From assembly GCA_963578605.1 (NCBI GenBank), contig CAUZEA010000015.1:1-64000 (forward strand): DNA of 64,000 bases. The letters run 5' to 3'. Below the pieces are notes generated by a model. It did not search any database and was not told where the DNA came from. It saw only the letters and a list, made by a program, of their open reading frames with translations. Each line of letters begins with the position of its first letter. Positions within the stretch are counted from its first letter, which is position 1. The DNA is from JAKVCB01 sp963578605 (GTDB taxonomy: Bacteria; Planctomycetota; Planctomycetia; Pirellulales; Lacipirellulaceae). Of the stretch, positions 27,895 through 35,362 are shown one piece after another. The translations under genes and the position numbers were made by a program.

Positions 27895-28935
27895 TTATAT
27901 AATTCCCTTCACGTCTTTGGCGTCGCTGTAGAGCCACTCAAGATCGGCAATGATCGCCCGCATTGACATGCGCTCCCGCCCAAATAAACCGGGAAACTCG
28001 ACAATCTTCATCTTTGATGCTTCATAGTCGATGATCAACTCACCATCTTGAGCGAAGTAGCAGTGAGGATTGGTAAATTCCCAGTCGGGGTCTGTTTTAA
28101 TGTGTTTCTTGTGAACCCAGGTATCTCCACCATCCTTGGAAACGGCGATGGTCAAAGGGGTGCGTTTTTCGCAGTCGTTGTACTCGTAGTCGTATTGCTC
28201 AACTTCGCTCCAGAGAAGGACCATGTCACCAGTATCGCCAACCGGATGGAGGCCAGCCATCGATTCGGGGGCCTTCAGGCCGGTAGGCTGGGGTTTCGAC
28301 CAGGTGGCACACTAGTCAGTCGAAACCGAGGAAAACACGTTTCCGAGATTGGGGCGCATCACCATAAAGACACTGCCGCCTCGCCGCTGAGCAATCCGGG
28401 GTTCCATCGCGCCGCGCAGTGGCAACGTGATCTCGCTGGATGCGGTCCAGGTGTGGCCAAGGTCGTCACTGAAAATCGTGCCAGCACAAAAATGCTCTTT
28501 GCCCCAGGGGCCGTCTGGTCGCAAGTGAGGCAGGACGATCCTGCCGGAACGAAGGGTCCAAAACACATGTCCGTTTTAGTTGACCTCTGCAATCGGGCGA
28601 AAAGTCTCCATCTCATCATCACTTCGATTCATGTACCCGGTGAAGGTGGTGTGGACCTACAACTTTAGGGTGTGATACCGGAGGAAATAAAACAGGATGC
28701 CGCCCTCAACCCATCGTTTTCAGGGAAGGGATTTTCGGCTGACTGACGTGGGTGGCACCCTGATCGACAAGCTTTTGGCCTGAGGAAGTTTCTTCGACGA
28801 TTGCCTGCCAGTCGAGGGTGGTTGTTTCTTTAAAACCGGGTGTGGCAGGAACCTGCGCCACTTTGAACGCAGGAATTCGACCGGTACGGAGATGCCAAGT
28901 ATAATAGGGATACAAAGATTCCTGGACAGTTTTAT
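27895..28935 (-). pseudogene. Decayed sialidase-like (BNR/Asp-box) gene
   Basis: Conceptual translation of all three minus frames pieces together one protein: LYPYYTWHLRTGRIPAFKVA.., then VDQGATHVSQPKIPSLKTM; after a frame change GGILFYFLRYHTLK; after a further break VHTTFTGYMNRSDDEMETFRPIAEVN, a TAA at 28578-28576, HVFWTLRSGRIVLPHL.., SDDLGHTWTASSEI (an Asp box), MEPRIAQRRGGSVFMVM, a TAG at 28314-28312, then CATWSKPQPTGLKAPESMAGLHP.. and SKDGGDTWVHKK (another Asp box) to a normal stop at 27895. I see at least two frame changes and three in-frame stops. The 5' end runs antisense up to the start of the next plus-strand gene, so the original N-terminus may be missing. An intact sialidase-like gene lies 0.9 kb away. 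Confidence 0.75.
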
Positions 28936-29003
28936 TAGTCCCTAAAGAGTCCAGGATGGCCGAAACGATCAGTACCAGTAATAACAAAAGAGGCCTGTAA
29001 GCG

Positions 29004-29786
29004 ATGCTTGGAACCGGGCGGCCTGAAACCGGACTGCGGATAGGTGTCGTGGTACTTAGCGTCGTGGTACCTGGTGTTGTGGTGCTTGGTGTCGTCGTGC
29101 TTGGTGTTCTGGGCCTGGCTGCTGATGGCCTGGCTGCACCGACAGTCACCTACAATCGTTCCACCGGCGCGGTTTCTGTCGACACGAGCGACGGGACTTT
29201 GTTGGTCTCTATCGTGGTTTCCGGTCCTGAGGCCACTTCGATCGATCGCTGGCAGGATGCCAGTTTTGAAGATGACGTTTTATGGACACAGTCGTTCTTT
29301 CAGGGAGCCGAGCAATGGGCTGCCACAGGTTGGATGCAAAATCCATCGCAAGGCCAATCGTTCGTGGATCCTGGAACTTATCAACTCGCGACCTATGCGA
29401 CCGGTCTTGGCACAGGAGATTTTTCCGCCGACGTAGAAATTGGAACGCAACTTGATATGTCGGGAAACAATCCAGGAAGCACGTTGTTTGTGCCGCTGAC
29501 GATCGAGAGCAGCGGGACACCTGGTGACTACAATGGCGATGGGTTTGTCGACGCAGCCGACTACACCCTCTTTCAGGACAACCTGGGGAATAGTTCTGCG
29601 GTGCTAGGCGGTAACGGCTCCGGGGCAGCAACGGTCGTGCAAGCAGATTACCTGCTGTGGGCCCAGAATTTTACAGGCCTTGGTACCAGCACTAGCTCCG
29701 CTGTTCCCGAACCATCAGGCCTGTTGCTCTTGATCGTTGTACTTTCGGCCCTTTGGTCCGTTCGATTGCGGCAGTCGGACAGATGA
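29004..29786 (+). CDS. PEP-CTERM surface protein with dockerin-like EF-hand pair
   Basis: 260 residues. The N-terminal signal has an unusually long hydrophobic core made of five 5-residue units (VVVL-type), encoded by a 15-bp tandem repeat at 29043-29117. The mature part starts after GLAADGLAA and contains a beta-rich region of unknown role (residues 46-170), then a dockerin-like calcium pair (GDYNGDGFVDAADYTLFQDNLG and a weaker second loop), and ends with AVPEPSGLLLLIVVLSALW and basic residues, a PEP-CTERM sorting tail recognised by exosortase. It is likely attached to or released at the cell surface. The function of the middle domain is not recognised. The downstream sialidase-like gene is convergent. 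Confidence 0.8.
   Translation: MLGTGRPETGLRIGVVVLSVVVPGVVVLGVVVLGVLGLAADGLAAPTVTYNRSTGAVSVDTSDGTLLVSIVVSGPEATSIDRWQDASFEDDVLWTQSFFQGAEQWAATGWMQNPSQGQSFVDPGTYQLATYATGLGTGDFSADVEIGTQLDMSGNNPGSTLFVPLTIESSGTPGDYNGDGFVDAADYTLFQDNLGNSSAVLGGNGSGAATVVQADYLLWAQNFTGLGTSTSSAVPEPSGLLLLIVVLSALWSVRLRQSDR
29043..29117 (+). repeat. 15-bp tandem repeat inside a signal-peptide coding region
   Basis: Five imperfect copies of a unit resembling GGTGTCGTGGTACTT, each encoding GVVVL, SVVVP or similar. The period is a multiple of three, so copy-number change would lengthen or shorten the hydrophobic core without a frameshift. Confidence 0.75.
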
Positions 29787-29790
29787 AACG

Positions 29791-30846
29791 TCACGTTATT
29801 CGCAGTCGCGTCCAGCGAATGCCACAGATGCCATCTTCTTCGCACCAATGGACGGCTAACACCGTTTCGTCGTCGAGACGCATTCCCCCAGGGTAGCCGA
29901 ACTTGATCAGCCTGATTTGTTCCTGGCTACTGATGTTGTCGGTCAATTCCAAGGAGGCATGGCCATCGAACATGGTGCCCTCAAATTCCACGGTCCAACT
30001 TCCTCTGGAGATGCGGACCAGGCACATCTGGATTGTCTGGTGGCCGTAACGTTTGTTGTAAAGCACCAGAAAGCGATCCTCGCCCAACCAGATTGGAGTC
30101 ATGGTCTGGCCTTGGATTCCCGTTGGGTGCGGTCCATCCCACGATCGCCCGCCATCGATCGAAAGGCTGTATTCATTTTTCAAGTCGGTGTCGGCCTGGT
30201 AGTCTTGCACCCAGGCGATCGCCAGCAAATGGTTCGGATGAAACTCGATGATCTTTTGTTCGAGGTATCCAATGCCACTGCCCGGATCCTGGAAAACGGT
30301 ATGCATGTGTGGCCACGTTGAGCCGTTGTCGGACGACTCCAGTAGCACAACCCGTTCTCCATATCGCCCGTTATGGAACGTCGCCGTTGGTGCCAGCCAG
30401 CGTCCATCCTCGGTGACGACAATTGGGTTTGCGATCTCGTAAGGTCCGGGGACTTCAAATGGCACGACTTCTGGTGCCGACCAGGTCTTTCCGTGATCTG
30501 CCGATCGACACAAGGTTGCCGTACAGGCAATCCGTTTGCGGCCTGCTGCGGTCTCTTGGTTCTGATCCCGCTGGCCGTAGGCAAGGAGTGTGCCATCGGC
30601 GGTACGTGAGAGGCGCAGGTGGTTTGTTTGAACAGGATCGACCGTCCGTTCGAGGATGACCGATCGATGTTGCCAGGTTCGTCCGCCATCGGTGGAGCAG
30701 GCACAATGGGTTCCGCCATTGGCATGAGCACCACCGCCGGTGCTGAAACCACACACCAGGTCACCATTGTCCAATTTTACCAGCGTCGGAAAAGCCGAAT
30801 CACTACGGTCGATGTGGCCTGTTTCGAGAACTTCGAGGTTTGCCAT
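29791..30846 (-). CDS. Sialidase-like BNR/Asp-box protein without signal peptide
   Basis: 351 residues forming a predicted six-bladed beta-propeller. Four Asp-box motifs are visible: CSTDGGRTWQ, RSADHGKTWS, SSDNGSTWPH and LSIDGGRSWD. It starts MANLEVLETGHIDRSDSAFPTLVKLDNGDLVCGF with no signal peptide, so it is either cytoplasmic or the annotated start misses an export segment. Related proteins are annotated as exo-alpha-sialidases, but many Asp-box proteins act on other glycans, and the catalytic Arg triad, Tyr and Glu cannot be assigned with certainty by eye. It might process oligosaccharides imported after extracellular cleavage. It is convergent with the PEP-CTERM gene. Confidence 0.8.
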   Translation of the reverse strand: MANLEVLETGHIDRSDSAFPTLVKLDNGDLVCGFSTGGGAHANGGTHCACSTDGGRTWQHRSVILERTVDPVQTNHLRLSRTADGTLLAYGQRDQNQETAAGRKRIACTATLCRSADHGKTWSAPEVVPFEVPGPYEIANPIVVTEDGRWLAPTATFHNGRYGERVVLLESSDNGSTWPHMHTVFQDPGSGIGYLEQKIIEFHPNHLLAIAWVQDYQADTDLKNEYSLSIDGGRSWDGPHPTGIQGQTMTPIWLGEDRFLVLYNKRYGHQTIQMCLVRISRGSWTVEFEGTMFDGHASLELTDNISSQEQIRLIKFGYPGGMRLDDETVLAVHWCEEDGICGIRWTRLRIT

Positions 30847-31228
30847 GAGGAGTGTTCTTTAGAGGGGGCCATCTTGGGGCACCATGGTTCAAAAGTTGTG
30901 GTGAGGACCAAGGCGGGTCCGGTGTTGCTGCTGGAACCTAAGGGGGGTGGAGATTATAGCAGTGTGCAGGTGTTTGCGGAAACTGTTTTAAGGGAGAGTA
31001 GAACTTTTTGACGTGTCGTCGTGGTTGCTCTTTCCGACAACCGGGTCTTGGGCGCCGAGCAGCCGCGCTTGGAGGCGCGTTGGCTCCCCATCTCTCCGGG
31101 GTGCAGGGGCAGCATGTGTTGCGTAGCCGTTGGGTGAAGCGAGGACTCTCAACCGGAGGATCCTGCGCAGGGCCGTAAGATTTCAGGCTGCAGGGAAGCC
31201 AGTGGCGTTCAAGGAAGAGTTTCCTGGC
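30847..31228. other. 382-bp intergenic region, no supported gene
   Basis: It lies between the sialidase-like gene start and the GDSL gene stop, both on the minus strand. Short frames here show no protein-like features. I see no strong promoter, terminator or RNA structure. Confidence 0.5.
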
Positions 31229-32392
31229 TCAAGAGTTCATTGTGCGTGCCCAGCGGCATGCGGTCAGGGCGCAAAGGGCCAGCAGCAGGCTGTCCGGTTC
31301 AGGTATGCGGTTTGCCTGCGAACCGTTGGCGACGATTTCACCAAAGTGGGCGACCCAAAGCTGGTAGTCGGCCTGGAGGACGGTGGATGACCCCGAACCG
31401 TGGCTGTTAAGCACCGACGAGTCCAGCCCCAAGTGATCTCGCCAAAGCGTGTAATCAGCCGTGTCCACAACACCACTGTTGTCGAAATCACCGTTGGGCT
31501 CAAAACTCTCCAGCGTGTCAAAAATGTCCTGGGCAACGAGGGCATGCCCCGTTGTGGTCGGATGGATATCATCCCAGAACAAGTAGTCTTCAGGGTTCGA
31601 AACCACATTGCCCGAACGGTAAAAGAAATCTCCCACGTCCAGTCCTGGTGCGGCTGGCGAGGTCACGTTCGTGAGTCCGTACTGACCGGGGTCAGAAAGT
31701 GCTTCCTGGAATAGCGAGGCAAGATCGTATTGAACAAGGGCCAGGTCCGCAAGGTTCTCAGAAAGGCCATCCAGGGCCACTGCCAGTTGACGGTTAAAAT
31801 CATCGGTCCTGGCATTCATCGTGTTTGACAAAGAGGCACTCCCATTGAACCGTGGCGTATCGCCCAGGCGTGGCAGGTTGAGGACCAGCATCTGCCGTGC
31901 CCCGGCTGCGTGTAACCGGGTGAGATCTTCGGCAATATTAGCAACGGGCGCTGAAACGTTCGTTTGGCTGGTGTTGAGAAAATCGTTGGAACTGGCCAGC
32001 ACCACAAACAGGGTTTCTGGACCGGCAGTCCGGTTTTCGAGAAAGTCGTCGACCTGTTCATCAAGGTCGTCAATCAACCATCCGTTCAGTCCCCCTGTTC
32101 CGGAAGTTTGTGCTCCCCCGTAGGCATAGTTATTTCCTCCGACAGTACTTGAGGCGAGTGTTCCCTGGCCAAGTTTGACCGAAAGGCGTTCTGAAAAAAC
32201 CGGGCCATTTGAAAAACGACCATTCCAATAGGCGGATCCCGGCACAAAACCGAGCGACCAACTGGAAGTATTGCCAATGTCCGAGAGGCTGTCACCAAAG
32301 AAGACGATCTCGCTGATGGTGATTGCCTGCAGAGAATTTCCAGTTGCCAGCAGCAGCGACAACATCAGCAGCCAATGGCGAGGTTGCCTCAC
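31229..32392 (-). CDS. GDSL/SGNH lipase-esterase with dockerin-like repeat and PEP-CTERM tail
   Basis: 387 residues from the GTG at 32392, chosen because AGGAG lies nine bases upstream; the frame is open to 32443. A signal peptide (LLMLSLLLATGNSLQA) precedes the catalytic block I FFGDSLSDIGN (Ser about 35). The oxyanion-hole Gly/Asn region (NNYAYGGAQ, ASSNDFLN) and the catalytic WDDIHPTTTGH (Asp-x-x-His) are present, so the enzyme looks active on ester bonds of lipids or acylated glycans. A calcium EF-hand pair follows (GDFDNSGVVDTADYTLWRDHLG and a weaker second), and the protein ends with NRIPEPDSLLLALCALTACRW, an exosortase sorting signal. The aldolase gene upstream on the same strand is 145 bp away. 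Confidence 0.9.
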   Translation of the reverse strand: MRQPRHWLLMLSLLLATGNSLQAITISEIVFFGDSLSDIGNTSSWSLGFVPGSAYWNGRFSNGPVFSERLSVKLGQGTLASSTVGGNNYAYGGAQTSGTGGLNGWLIDDLDEQVDDFLENRTAGPETLFVVLASSNDFLNTSQTNVSAPVANIAEDLTRLHAAGARQMLVLNLPRLGDTPRFNGSASLSNTMNARTDDFNRQLAVALDGLSENLADLALVQYDLASLFQEALSDPGQYGLTNVTSPAAPGLDVGDFFYRSGNVVSNPEDYLFWDDIHPTTTGHALVAQDIFDTLESFEPNGDFDNSGVVDTADYTLWRDHLGLDSSVLNSHGSGSSTVLQADYQLWVAHFGEIVANGSQANRIPEPDSLLLALCALTACRWARTMNS

Positions 32393-32537
32393 GTTACGAT
32401 GCTCCTGGGGTGCCTGGTTCGCACCCTTAAGTGCGAGCGGCAAGAAGGGAAAACGGACAATCGGGGTTGATTCCGGTCGAAAACTAACCGCTCAGTATGC
32501 CCTCATTAACAGCCAGGAGCAAGTTTTACTTTGTTGA

Positions 32538-33332
32538 CTAAGAGTTTTGCAATTGACGAACGTCTGCCACTGTTTTGCTTGCACCTGCTTGCAGGTAGGT
32601 GTAGTCCGAGTTCAGGGCAAGCCAGTCGACACCCCGATCGACCCAGGCTTGCAAGGTGTCGATGTTCCCGGAATATCCGGTAGCAACCCCTAAAAACAGG
32701 TTGGTATTTTTTACTTTTGCGGCGACCTCGTCGATCAGTTTTATGACATCCCGATGCGCTGGTTGGCCCAACAACCCGATAGATCCACTTAAGTCATTGG
32801 GACCAAACATCAGTCCATCGAGTCCTTCGGTATCTAAAATCGCATCGATATTTTTTACGGCGTCTACATGTTCAATTTGCAGAAAAATCATCGTCTGGGA
32901 ATCCGCCTCTTGCAAGTAGCTCCCGGCGTCTTTGGCTCCGTAGGACATTCCACGGCCGGGCCCAAAGCCGCGCATCCCTTGGGGCGGGTACTTGGCGGCA
33001 CGGATGGCGTTGGCAGCATCTTCGGCCGTACGAATAAGTGGAACCACAATTCCGGCAGGGTGAAAATCCATGGTTTGTTTGATCATCACCTGGTCATTCC
33101 AGGGGACGCGAACCATTGGGGCACAGCCTGTACCGCGACAGGCAAGCAGGTGTCCCAAGGCTTGCGTAGTATCGATAGGAGAATGTTCACAATCGACGAT
33201 AATAAAATCATGGCCAACATCGCCAAGCAATTCACTGACCAATGGATCGGCAGAACCGACAAACGTGCCAACACACAATTGGGCCTGGTTGAGCTTTTCT
33301 CGAAAGCGTTCTACGTTGTTGATCGAAGGCAT
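32538..33332 (-). CDS. HpcH/HpaI family aldolase
   Basis: 264 residues of a PEP/pyruvate-type TIM barrel. Family signatures are clear: VDCEHSPID with metal and substrate residues, VRVPWND, YPPQGMRGFGPGRG, QIEHVDAVKNIDAI (metal-binding Glu) and GLDGLMFGPNDLSGSIG (metal-binding Asp region). Members perform retro-aldol cleavage of 4-hydroxy-2-oxo acids to pyruvate plus an aldehyde (HpaI, GarL, RhmA). The exact acid cannot be told from sequence; given the glycan-degrading neighbourhood, a sugar-derived 2-keto-3-deoxy acid is plausible. It is cytoplasmic, with no signal peptide. Confidence 0.9.
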   Translation of the reverse strand: MPSINNVERFREKLNQAQLCVGTFVGSADPLVSELLGDVGHDFIIVDCEHSPIDTTQALGHLLACRGTGCAPMVRVPWNDQVMIKQTMDFHPAGIVVPLIRTAEDAANAIRAAKYPPQGMRGFGPGRGMSYGAKDAGSYLQEADSQTMIFLQIEHVDAVKNIDAILDTEGLDGLMFGPNDLSGSIGLLGQPAHRDVIKLIDEVAAKVKNTNLFLGVATGYSGNIDTLQAWVDRGVDWLALNSDYTYLQAGASKTVADVRQLQNS

Positions 33333-33562
33333 GAGAAGATTAAGTCCTTTTTGGAGATTGTAGCTTTTGCGCCAATTTTAGGCCGCATTTGGCCGTCAAA
33401 GCAACTCGAAAGTTGGTGTCGAAATTGCGGGTCCTAAAATTGGACACGGTCCTTGGATGGCATCCAGGTTGCGGGCCGGCCGCAATTATTACGTGCCTGA
33501 GGCACCTGTTGTCTGCGTCTTTGCATGAACGCCGAAGCGACAGCGGCGGAGACATTACTCAT

Positions 33563-33658
33563 GGACTCGGTCGATTAAGGAGTCGGTCGATCATGGAGTC
33601 GGTCGATCATGGAGTCGGTCGATCATGGAGTCGGTCGATCATGGAGTCGGTCGACGTG
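33563..33658. repeat. 16-bp tandem repeat array (six units)
   Basis: Unit GGAGTCGGTCGATCAT: four identical copies at 33579-33642, a degenerate copy before (33563) and a partial copy after (33643). The surrounding 33333-33842 contains no supported gene. Sixteen is not a multiple of three, so coding use is unlikely, and there are no spacers, so this is not a CRISPR. Confidence 0.85.
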
Positions 33659-33842
33659 GAGGTTGGTTCCTAAGCAGTGTCCCGTCCGACTTCGGTAATG
33701 CCGGCACCCAGCAGAATAGGGCCCCCGTTTTGCCCCCTGATTCTTTGAGGCGGCATGTTAGAATATACGGGACGGCGTGCCCGGCTCGTATGCGATGCCT
33801 GTAGCCACGCTTCCCGAGATTGCACGCGCGCTCAATCACACA

Positions 33843-35252
33843 ATGACCCACATCTACAGGCTGAGTCTGATTTTTACGGCTGCGATCGTGGCACTTTGGG
33901 CGCTACCTCTCCGGCAGCTCCCGGCAAGCTCGCCGGCTGCAACCCTGGGAGCCTACTATTTTGAAGGGTGGTACCACGATACCCCGCAAGCGGTTGCCGC
34001 ATTTGCCAACGCCGAGCTGCGAAACAATTTTCCAGAACGGGAGCCGATCTGGGGAGGTGGCCTGTGGCGCGGCGACACGGTGGAGGTGATGGAGCAACAG
34101 ATCGACCTGGCAGCCGACCATGGCATCGCATTTTTCAGTTTCGACTGGTATTGGTATGGAAGTCCGGCGGCCACGGTCAACGATGGCATCAACTCGGGCC
34201 TGAAAAATTTCATGCTGGCAGCAAATCGCGACCGGATGCAGTTCAACATTAATATTGTCGATGCGGGCCCCACCACCATCGATAGTGATGCCCAGTGGCA
34301 GCAAGTGGCCGACCTGCTCCTGCCCTACATGGCCGATAGCCAGTACCTCCGCGTGGGTGGCAATCCGTTGGTGACCAACTTCGCTGCCGGTGGCATGACT
34401 CAGACCAATTATCAGGATTTCCAGCAGCGGGCGGTCACAGCCGGGCTGGGGGAGATTGAGTTTGCAGCCAACGTCGCCGGGCCAGCTTCGCTTTACACCC
34501 ACGTGACGCGCTACAACGCAGTCCCCGGGTGGGGCGCCGGCGAGACGGAGTATCCCTACCAGTCAATCACTGAGTATGTCGAGGGCAACGACTCCTGGGC
34601 CCCGGGAATTTGGAATACCGAAAGTGGTGGCTCTCAGTCTTACATTCCGACGGTCATGGCAGGTTGGGATGCGCGACCCTGGAACACACCCCCGAGTTGG
34701 TATTTTAATCCCAGCCGTACCCCGGGGGCAGTCGCGGCGCATCTTCAAAAAGCAATCGACTGGATCGACAACAATCCGGCACTTGCTACGCCGGAGCGCC
34801 TGGTGATGCTTTATGCCTGGAACGAGTTTGGTGAAGGGGGCTATATCGTGCCCACCATTGGTGATCCCGATGGCCTCTACCTGGATGCGATCCAGTCGGT
34901 CATTGGCGGTGGGGGAGTATCGGGTGACTACAACGAGAATGGGACGGTGGACGCTGCCGACTACACGGTGTGGCGCGACTCGCTTGGCCAAACAGGGAGC
35001 AATCTCCCCGCCGATGGTACTGGCGATGGCTACGTTTACCGGGTTGACTACACGTATTGGAAAACACGTTTTGGTAGTGGGTCTGCTGGCAACGGGGCTG
35101 CCGGCAACGGGGCAGCGGTTCCTGAGCCGCCTGGCCAGGCCCTCGCCTGGATGGCAATCTTGCTGGGGTTGTTTTTAAGACAGCCGTCGTACTTCGTGGC
35201 CGCTGTCCGATTTGCGCGTCCCGTGAAGGATTCGCCGCGAAGGATTTTCTGA
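33843..35252 (+). CDS. GH99/WbsX-like glycoside hydrolase with dockerin-like pair and PEP-CTERM tail
   Basis: 469 residues from the ATG at 33843, which gives a clean signal peptide (LSLIFTAAIVALWALPLRQLPA); the frame is open to a GTG at 33777. The catalytic part starts LGAYYFEGWYHDTP and has HGIAFFSFDWYWYG and YAWNEFGEGGYIVPT, the pattern of GH99 and WbsX-like barrel proteins (endo-alpha-mannosidase relatives). The conserved WNEFGEG block supports a barrel active site. At about residues 355-420 there are two calcium loops (GDYNENGTVDAADYTVWRDSLG and DGTGDGYVYRVDYTYW), then a low-complexity GNGAAGNGAA linker and AVPEPPGQALAWMAILLGLFL. An extra about 24 residues after the membrane segment exceed the usual short basic tail. 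Confidence 0.82.
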   Translation: MTHIYRLSLIFTAAIVALWALPLRQLPASSPAATLGAYYFEGWYHDTPQAVAAFANAELRNNFPEREPIWGGGLWRGDTVEVMEQQIDLAADHGIAFFSFDWYWYGSPAATVNDGINSGLKNFMLAANRDRMQFNINIVDAGPTTIDSDAQWQQVADLLLPYMADSQYLRVGGNPLVTNFAAGGMTQTNYQDFQQRAVTAGLGEIEFAANVAGPASLYTHVTRYNAVPGWGAGETEYPYQSITEYVEGNDSWAPGIWNTESGGSQSYIPTVMAGWDARPWNTPPSWYFNPSRTPGAVAAHLQKAIDWIDNNPALATPERLVMLYAWNEFGEGGYIVPTIGDPDGLYLDAIQSVIGGGGVSGDYNENGTVDAADYTVWRDSLGQTGSNLPADGTGDGYVYRVDYTYWKTRFGSGSAGNGAAGNGAAVPEPPGQALAWMAILLGLFLRQPSYFVAAVRFARPVKDSPRRIF

Positions 35253-35279
35253 AGCAGGCCAGCTTTTTTATTACAATGG

Positions 35280-35329
35280 CCAAGTGACGTCTTGCTGAAC
35301 CGAGCCAAGTGACGTCTTGCTGAAACGAC
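35280..35329. repeat. 25-bp direct repeat, two copies
   Basis: Two adjacent copies of CCAAGTGACGTCTTGCTGAA plus five bases (35280-35304 and 35305-35329), with two mismatches. The core TGACGTC contains a palindrome (GACGTC). It lies just upstream of the tandem hydrolase gene and could be an operator or a slippage product. Confidence 0.7.
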
Positions 35330-35362
35330 CAATTCTCCAGCTTAGAGTGACCGGGCCAACCC

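Noticed and set aside
28936..29149. N-terminal part of the minus-strand frame overlapping the PEP-CTERM gene
   Set aside because: The Thr/Pro-repeat translation is only the antisense reading of the 15-bp signal-peptide repeat; the sialidase remnant begins downstream of it.
33563..33658. Tandem array as a CRISPR
   Set aside because: Units are directly adjacent with no spacers and no cas genes are present.
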